Assembly (NCBI GenBank): GCA_025455635.1
Contig: JALOMF010000128.1
Location: forward strand, 1 to 18,632
DNA: 18,632 nucleotides
Direction of reading: 5' to 3'
Source: Saprospiraceae bacterium
Lineage (GTDB): Bacteria; Bacteroidota; Bacteroidia; Chitinophagales; Saprospiraceae
Position 1 is the first letter of the stretch; the number at the start of each line of letters is the position of its first letter. Of the stretch, positions 13,894 to 18,632 are shown piece after piece. The notes beneath the pieces were generated by a model that had not been told where the DNA came from, did not search any database, and saw only the letters and a program-made list of their open reading frames with translations. The position numbers and the translations under genes are program-made.

Positions 13894-13929
13894 TACGTTC
13901 ACTAAGACTTTCTAAGTTTAGTAAACGTA
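13894..13929. promoter_or_regulatory. Inverted repeat over the kinase promoter
   Basis: TACGTTCACTAA (13894-13905) matches the reverse complement of TTAGTAAACGTA (13918-13929) with one mismatch, around a 12-base centre. Its right arm overlaps the -7 element TACCTTCG (13928-13935), the placement expected of an operator. What binds it is unknown. Confidence 0.55.
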
Positions 13930-13935
13930 CCTTCG
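13928..13935 (+). promoter_or_regulatory. -7 element of the two-component operon
   Basis: TACCTTCG, matching the -7 form seen elsewhere in the window, lies 35 bases before the kinase ATG at 13971. The -33 is not clear. Confidence 0.5.
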
Positions 13936-13970
13936 TAAATTGCCCTTTGAATGATAATCAAATAGCACCC

Positions 13971-16900
13971 ATGCGCCTGCTGCCCATTTTACTGTTTTTC
14001 GCCCTCACTGCCCAGGCGCAGCCGCTCCGCTATTTCACCCATTTCACCGAAAAAGACGGCCTCTCCGACAACCACGTGCAGTGCCTACTGCGGGACCAGC
14101 AAGGCTACCTCTGGGTCGGCACCACCAACGGCCTCAACCGCTACGATGGCTACACTTTCCGGCAATATTTACCCGATTCCCGGCAGGCACAACGCACCGT
14201 CAGCAACGAATCCATCAACGACATCGAGCAGGGCAAAGACGGGTTCATCTGGATAGCCACTTCCAACGGCCTCAACCGCTACGACCCCCGAACCGAGACC
14301 TTCAAGATTTGGAAAAACACGGGCCGCAACGACGGCTCGCTGCCCAACTCCTTGATTTGGAGCATTTTAATGGATAAAAACAACCACCTCTGGCTCGCCT
14401 GCGACAACCGTGACCTTTGCCGTTTTGACCCGAAAACCGAGCGGTTCACGACCTATCCGTGGAAGGATTTTTTGGATAAAAAACGGCCAGAATTTGAGCA
14501 ACAAGCCTATAAAACCATTTACGGCTACCAAAAAAGGGGCGAAAATGGCCTGTGGTTCCTGACCAATTACGGCCTGTTCAGCTTCGATGTGGATGCAGAA
14601 AGTTTCGACTACCACCCCTACCCCAAGCAGTTGAGCGCCCTACAGCCCGGCCATTGTACCGATGCATTCTACATAGGTTCTTGGGACAACGACCTGCTGC
14701 ACTATGCCGCCTGCAATCGGCAATGGGCGCAGGTGAAATTGCCCATTTCACCGACCTTGACCGGGGGGCGGCGGCAAGTGACCGATGTTTTCCCGATGGG
14801 CAAAAACTATTGGGTGCTGGGTCGGGAAGGGCTTTTCCTGATGGACTCGGCGACGCTGGAAATCCGGCAAGTGCAGCCCGCCACCGACAACCGCAACACG
14901 GCCCCAACGGGCAAGCTGAACAACCATTTCCTCGAAAAAAATGGGATGCTCTGGCTGGGCGGCGAGCAGGGGCTTTGGCTGTACGACCCGGCGGCGCAGC
15001 ATTTTGACTATACGCCGCTGAAGTCCGAAAACACCAAGGATTTTTACAATACCTATTGCCGTTTCACCGATTCCAAGGTGGATGGCCGGCGCTACCTGCT
15101 CAATTATTACGGCAAGCAATTGCTCGTTTATGAAAAAGCTAAGTTGTTGAAAACCATCAACTTACCGGGATTGGCGGCGGCACTTTTGGAAGACAAGGAT
15201 GGCAGGATTTGGGTGGGCGGCGGTGAGCAAATCTTCCAGATCGACCGGAAAACGTTTCGATTGACACCGTTTCAAATTCCAGCCGAGTACCATTCCCAAC
15301 TGAAAAGCTCCGTCTTTTTCGACATCGAGCAGGACGCAGCGGGGCGGATATGGTTTGCCAACAACCGGGAGGGACTACTTGTCTGGAACCCCGAAAACGG
15401 CAACTGGTGGAAGCCCGGCGAGCGGGAGGAGTTCATCGCCAACGGCATCCGTGACCTGTTCGCAGACCACGAGCGCCAGACGGTTTGGGTTGCCACGGAA
15501 GACTATGGCCTGTTCCGTTTTGATGAAAAAACGGCCAAGTTCACCCTTTACCGTCAGGAGGAAAACAACCCAGAACACAGCCTCGGGGCCTATATCGTCA
15601 ACGCCGTTTGCAAGGACGGACAGGGCCATATCTGGGCCGCTACCGACCCCGGCGGCATCTCCCGCTTTGATTATGCGGCGCCCAAAGGCAAGGAATTTAT
15701 CACCCTGAACAGCGAGGACGGCCTGCCCAGCAACCAAGTGACCACGCTCCTCACCGATGCCCTTGGCAACGTCTGGGCAGGCACCACGAAGGGCCTAGCC
15801 TGGGTGGACGCCCGAAGCCTGCGGGTACGTTCCTTCAACAAAACCGATGGAATGACCACCGATTTCATTGACCTGCCGCTGTCACTGGGCGCCGATGGCG
15901 AGGTGCTGTGCGGCACGGTTTACGGCTACCAATCCTTCCACCCAGATAGCCTTTTGCGGAGCAAACAAAGTCCCGGCCTGCTGCTCACCTCCTTTCGGAT
16001 TTTCGATAAAGACTATGTTGACTCGCTGAATATCAATTACTTAGAAAAAATCAACCTCTCGTGGCGGCAAAATTTCTTTTCTTTTGAATTCGCCTCCACC
16101 GATTTTTCCCAACCCAAAAAACACGAGTACGCTTACCGTTTGGTGAACTATGATGCCGACTGGATTTACGTCAAAAACCGCCATTCGGCCAGCTACACGG
16201 GCGTGCCGCCGGGCGACTATGTGCTGGAAATCAAGTCGGGGCGGGAAGGAAATTGGCAGGAACCGGGCGTGCGCCTGGGCATCCATATCGAACCGCCGTT
16301 TTGGGCGACTTGGTGGTTTCGGGCCTTTGTTTTGTGCTTGGTTGCTGCCGCAATATGGGGGCTGTACCGCTGGCGCATCGCACAGGTGAAGCGGGAGGAA
16401 GCGCTGAAAACCGAATTCAACCAGCGCATTGCCCGAACGGAGATGGCGGCGCTGCGGGCACAGATGAACCCGCATTTTGTGTTCAATTGCCTCAGCAGCA
16501 TCAACCGTTTTATCCTCGTCAACCAGCCTGATGAAGCATCGGCCTACCTGACCAAGTTCAGCCGCCTCATCCGACTGATTTTGGACAATAGCCGCACCGA
16601 GACCGTACCCCTGAACAAGGAACTGGAAGCCCTTCAACTCTACGTGGAAATGGAACAAATGCGCTTCAACGACCGCTTCGAGTACCGCCTCAGCGTGGCC
16701 GACGATGTGCAGACCGAGCACCTCGAAATTCCGCCGTTGCTCATCCAGCCCTACGTTGAGAATGCCATTTGGCACGGCCTCATGCACAAAAAAGCAGCGG
16801 GGCTGCTGCAAGTTCGGGTGTTTTACGAAGGCAAAAAATTATGCATCGAAGTGGAGGATGACGGCATTGGCCGCCAACGGGCGATGGAACTGAAGAGCCG

Positions 16901-17057
16901 CTCCGCAACGGTGAACAAGAGCTTGGGCATGAAGGTGACGGCGGAAAGATTGGAGGTCATCAACCAATTGTACGGCACGAATGCGGAGGTGGAGACGGTG
17001 GATTTGGTGGACGTGAATGGGGAGGCGAAGGGGACGAAAGTTAAAATCAGATTCTAA
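13971..17057 (+). CDS. LytS-type sensor histidine kinase with Reg_prop propeller
   Basis: A 1028-residue membrane histidine kinase. A signal peptide (1-17) leads to about eleven visible Reg_prop repeats (about 20-680), e.g. DQQGYLWVGTTNGLNRYD and GKDGFIWIATSNGLNRYD, which normally form two periplasmic beta-propellers. A Y_Y_Y domain follows (about 690-776), then one membrane helix (about 777-802). The cytoplasmic part is a LytS-like (His_kinase) domain with the phospho-acceptor His835 in QMNPHFVFN, N-box PYVENAIWHG (Asn931) and G-box DDGIGR (963-968). No receiver or AraC domain is fused, unlike hybrid HTCS regulators; the partner is the response regulator 4 bases downstream. Such sensors often detect polysaccharide fragments, but the ligand here is unknown. 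The ATG at 13971 is chosen for the signal peptide. Confidence 0.95.
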   Translation: MRLLPILLFFALTAQAQPLRYFTHFTEKDGLSDNHVQCLLRDQQGYLWVGTTNGLNRYDGYTFRQYLPDSRQAQRTVSNESINDIEQGKDGFIWIATSNGLNRYDPRTETFKIWKNTGRNDGSLPNSLIWSILMDKNNHLWLACDNRDLCRFDPKTERFTTYPWKDFLDKKRPEFEQQAYKTIYGYQKRGENGLWFLTNYGLFSFDVDAESFDYHPYPKQLSALQPGHCTDAFYIGSWDNDLLHYAACNRQWAQVKLPISPTLTGGRRQVTDVFPMGKNYWVLGREGLFLMDSATLEIRQVQPATDNRNTAPTGKLNNHFLEKNGMLWLGGEQGLWLYDPAAQHFDYTPLKSENTKDFYNTYCRFTDSKVDGRRYLLNYYGKQLLVYEKAKLLKTINLPGLAAALLEDKDGRIWVGGGEQIFQIDRKTFRLTPFQIPAEYHSQLKSSVFFDIEQDAAGRIWFANNREGLLVWNPENGNWWKPGEREEFIANGIRDLFADHERQTVWVATEDYGLFRFDEKTAKFTLYRQEENNPEHSLGAYIVNAVCKDGQGHIWAATDPGGISRFDYAAPKGKEFITLNSEDGLPSNQVTTLLTDALGNVWAGTTKGLAWVDARSLRVRSFNKTDGMTTDFIDLPLSLGADGEVLCGTVYGYQSFHPDSLLRSKQSPGLLLTSFRIFDKDYVDSLNINYLEKINLSWRQNFFSFEFASTDFSQPKKHEYAYRLVNYDADWIYVKNRHSASYTGVPPGDYVLEIKSGREGNWQEPGVRLGIHIEPPFWATWWFRAFVLCLVAAAIWGLYRWRIAQVKREEALKTEFNQRIARTEMAALRAQMNPHFVFNCLSSINRFILVNQPDEASAYLTKFSRLIRLILDNSRTETVPLNKELEALQLYVEMEQMRFNDRFEYRLSVADDVQTEHLEIPPLLIQPYVENAIWHGLMHKKAAGLLQVRVFYEGKKLCIEVEDDGIGRQRAMELKSRSATVNKSLGMKVTAERLEVINQLYGTNAEVETVDLVDVNGEAKGTKVKIRF

Positions 17058-17061
17058 CAAC

Positions 17062-17799
17062 ATGAAAACCTACCTACTCGACGATGAACCCAACTGCACC
17101 GACGTACTCCAGGTGCTGCTGAAAAAATATTGCCCCGAAGTGCAGGTCATGGGCATCTTCAACGACCCGGAGCTGGCGCTGGAGGCCATCCGTCGGGAAA
17201 AACCTGCTTTGCTGTTCTTGGACATTGAGATGCCAATGCTCAACGGCTTCGAACTGCTGCGGCAATGCGAACCGCTGGATTTTAAGGTCATTTTCACCAC
17301 CGCATACGACCAGTACGCTGTGAAAGCCTTCAAGTTCAACGCACTGGACTATCTGCTCAAACCCGTGGACAAGGACGAACTCGTGGCCGCCGTGGAAAAG
17401 GCCAAACTGAACGCCAGCCCCACCGCAGCGCAGCTTTCCTCGGTGCAATACCTAAAAAGCAACCCAACGCCGGAGCGCATTGCGTTGCCCGTTGGGCAGG
17501 AGTTGCTTTTGGTGGAAGTGGCTGATATTCAGTATTTTGAGTCGGAAGGGGCATATGTTTCGGTGTTTCTGAAAGACCAAAACAAGCCCGTGGTGCTGTC
17601 CAAATCGCTGCGGGAGTTTGAAGAGTTGTTGAACAATCCCAGCTTCTTTCGGGCGCATAATTCTTACCTCGTGAACCTGCGCCACATCAAAAAAATCGTG
17701 AAGGCGGACGGCGGGGAAATCGTCATGGGGAATGGGCGGTCGCTGCCAGTGGCACGGGCGAAGAAGGTGGAGTTGATGGGGTTGATATCGAAGGTGTAG
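17062..17799 (+). CDS. LytR/AlgR-type response regulator (REC-LytTR)
   Basis: A 245-residue response regulator. The receiver domain (1-115) has the acidic pocket DDE (7-9), phospho-acceptor Asp54 in LFLDIEMP, Thr80 and Lys100 in LLKPVD. The LytTR DNA-binding domain (about 140-240) contains QELLLVEVADIQYFESEGAY, a middle SKSLREFEELL, then FFRAHNSYLVNLRHIKKI and a final LPVARAKK. It lies 4 bases after the histidine kinase, so the two are surely one operon and cognate partners: the kinase phosphorylates Asp54 and the LytTR domain binds target promoters. The ATG at 17062 gives a standard receiver start; earlier in-frame codons lie inside the kinase gene. Its target genes are not evident from this window. 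Confidence 0.95.
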   Translation: MKTYLLDDEPNCTDVLQVLLKKYCPEVQVMGIFNDPELALEAIRREKPALLFLDIEMPMLNGFELLRQCEPLDFKVIFTTAYDQYAVKAFKFNALDYLLKPVDKDELVAAVEKAKLNASPTAAQLSSVQYLKSNPTPERIALPVGQELLLVEVADIQYFESEGAYVSVFLKDQNKPVVLSKSLREFEELLNNPSFFRAHNSYLVNLRHIKKIVKADGGEIVMGNGRSLPVARAKKVELMGLISKV

Positions 17800-17827
17800 G
17801 CGCCATAAAATAAAAATGGGAGCTTGT

Positions 17828-17859
17828 TTTGTTGTCTGAAAAAATATTTTTTACCTTCG
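17828..17859 (+). promoter_or_regulatory. Promoter of the DUF6166-like gene
   Basis: TTTG (17828-17831) and TACCTTCG (17852-17859) are 20 bases apart, a near-ideal Bacteroidota promoter, ending 17 bases before the ATG at 17877. This is the best-formed promoter in the window. Confidence 0.75.
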
Positions 17860-17876
17860 CTTAAAACCATGTTACT

Positions 17877-18209
17877 ATGAAGAAACTACTTTTGGACACC
17901 ATCCGCATCAGGGGTGTTCGCTCTGCCAACCATTCATTTGAGAGCAAAGCTTGGCTCAACCACATCTTACTCAAGTTGGAAAAAAGCCTGAAAATCAAGG
18001 CGCACTCCCTCCGGGGCTTCGGCTGGGGCGAAGACGAGAAGGGCGGCCTGCAACTGGCATTGGCCATCTGTTCGGAGCTTTACCCGCCCGAGGTGGCCAA
18101 GCGAGTCTATCCTGTTTTTTATCAAACGTTTCTGGCTGGTATTCAGGAAGATGGGTTTGATTTGACGGTGGATTTGAGGGGGTTCAACCGGGATGTAGTT
18201 GATGTTTAG
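17877..18209 (+). CDS. DUF6166-like small protein
   Basis: A 110-residue cytoplasmic protein, function unknown. The N-terminal third (MKKLLLDTIRIRG...WLNHILLKLEKSLKI) is basic and helical. The rest, FGWGEDEKGGLQLALAICSE, LYPPEVAKRVYPVFYQTFLA and GIQEDGFDLTVDL, resembles DUF6166-type proteins, which carry a G.QLALA motif followed by A..LYQ.F and a final acidic strand. This is remembered similarity only. It has no signal peptide or membrane helix. It has its own strong promoter and lies between the two-component pair and dnaE, with no visible terminator on either side. Confidence 0.75.
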   Translation: MKKLLLDTIRIRGVRSANHSFESKAWLNHILLKLEKSLKIKAHSLRGFGWGEDEKGGLQLALAICSELYPPEVAKRVYPVFYQTFLAGIQEDGFDLTVDLRGFNRDVVDV

Positions 18210-18268
18210 GGTTAATTTTGTTGAAAACTTCTACTTGGTGGCAACCCGGTGGACAGTTTGAATTGTTC

Positions 18269-18276
18269 TACCTTCG
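18269..18276 (+). promoter_or_regulatory. -7 element upstream of dnaE
   Basis: TACCTTCG lies about 98 bases before the dnaE ATG. A good -33 at the right spacing is not seen, but the -7 matches other genes here. It would give a leader that includes the ATTGTT-type repeats. Confidence 0.45.
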
Positions 18277-18281
18277 CAAAA

Positions 18282-18372
18282 AGTAAAGATTGCTGGACTG
18301 TTAGAATTGTTTGATTGTTGGGCGTCCAACAACATAGCAATCCCAACGATATAGCAATCCCAACAATAGAAC
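18282..18372. repeat. Degenerate ATTGTT/AACAAT repeats before dnaE
   Basis: Short units related to ATTGTTGG run on the left (about 18289-18322, e.g. GATTGCTGG, GATTGTTGGG), and their complement on the right (about 18328-18372). The right side includes two copies of ATAGCAATCCCAAC at 18335-18348 and 18352-18365. The two sides form an imperfect inverted repeat. No protein is encoded; it likely lies in the dnaE leader. Confidence 0.7.
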
Positions 18373-18373
18373 A

Positions 18374-18632
18374 ATGCCCAGCTTCTGCCACCTTCATTGC
18401 CACACCCAATACTCCCTCCTCGACGGCGCTTCCGACATCGGCAAGATGATGGACAAGGCTGTTCGGGACGGCCAAAAAGCCGTCGCACTCACCGACCACG
18501 GCAATATGTTCGGGGCTTTTGAATTCGTGAATGCCGCCAACAAACGGGGGCTGAAACCTATCGTCGGCTGCGAGTTTTATCTTGTTAAAGACCGCCACAA
18601 AAAGCAGTTTTTGCGCAGCAAAAACGAAGAAG
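18374..18632 (+). CDS. dnaE: DNA polymerase III alpha subunit (5' part only)
   Basis: The first 86 codons of the replicative polymerase catalytic subunit; the gene runs off the window. The start MPSFCHLHCHTQYSLLDGAS carries the PHP-domain metal motif (His6, His8, His10), and ALTDHGNMFGAFEFVNAANK with KPIVGCEFYLV are characteristic DnaE stretches. A full protein would be above 1,100 residues. The ATG at 18374 puts the PHP motif in the usual place six residues from the N-terminus. It follows a 164-base gap with a TACCTTCG element and short repeats. Confidence 0.93.
   Translation, partial: MPSFCHLHCHTQYSLLDGASDIGKMMDKAVRDGQKAVALTDHGNMFGAFEFVNAANKRGLKPIVGCEFYLVKDRHKKQFLRSKNEE

Noticed and set aside
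13830..13970. N-terminal extension of the histidine kinase
   Set aside because: It would run through two palindromes and the promoter and would bury the signal peptide.

Overview
The window looks like chromosome from a member of the Bacteroidota, most likely a Saprospiria-type genus (class is an inference). The signs are: a C-terminal type IX secretion (T9SS) domain on a beta-helix protein, a NagB/PIG-L fusion, a LytS-type kinase with a Reg_prop propeller, many short lipoproteins, no Shine-Dalgarno sequences, and repeated TAnnTTTG-type -7 promoter elements (often TACCTTCG). Most genes look about 55-60% GC by eye, with AT-rich patches.

Layout. Positions 1-520 hold rplS with its promoter and a clear intrinsic terminator. 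Next on the + strand come a DUF4348-like lipoprotein (638-1075) and a membrane protein resembling MtfA peptidase that has lost its zinc-binding residues (1096-1941). Convergent to these on the - strand are two AT-rich orphan lipoproteins (1934-3011), a TRL-like small lipoprotein (3077-3361) with its own terminator, a two-domain glucosamine-6-phosphate deaminase/PIG-L protein (3525-5468) and a PhnA-like protein (5635-6201).

From 6334 to 12213 is a + strand block of mainly exported proteins: a T9SS beta-helix protein, a bicupin lipoprotein, a frameshifted lipoprotein remnant, a one-helix membrane-anchored protein, and a metzincin protease fused to a seven-bladed PLL-type propeller. Three different inverted repeats lie in the gaps of this block.

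A - strand AAA ATPase with a DUF234-type nuclease-like C-terminus (12228-13670) follows. Its upstream gap (13690-13883) holds four palindromes sharing one core at a 53-54 bp period. Then comes a LytS/LytR-type two-component pair (13971-17799), which probably senses a ligand in the periplasm and regulates genes through a LytTR DNA-binding domain. The window ends with a DUF6166-like small protein and the first 86 codons of dnaE.

The strongest candidates for something undescribed are the palindrome array beside the ATPase gene, the ligand-less MtfA-like protein, the metzincin-propeller fusion, and the perfect 25-bp inverted repeat at 8060-8121.
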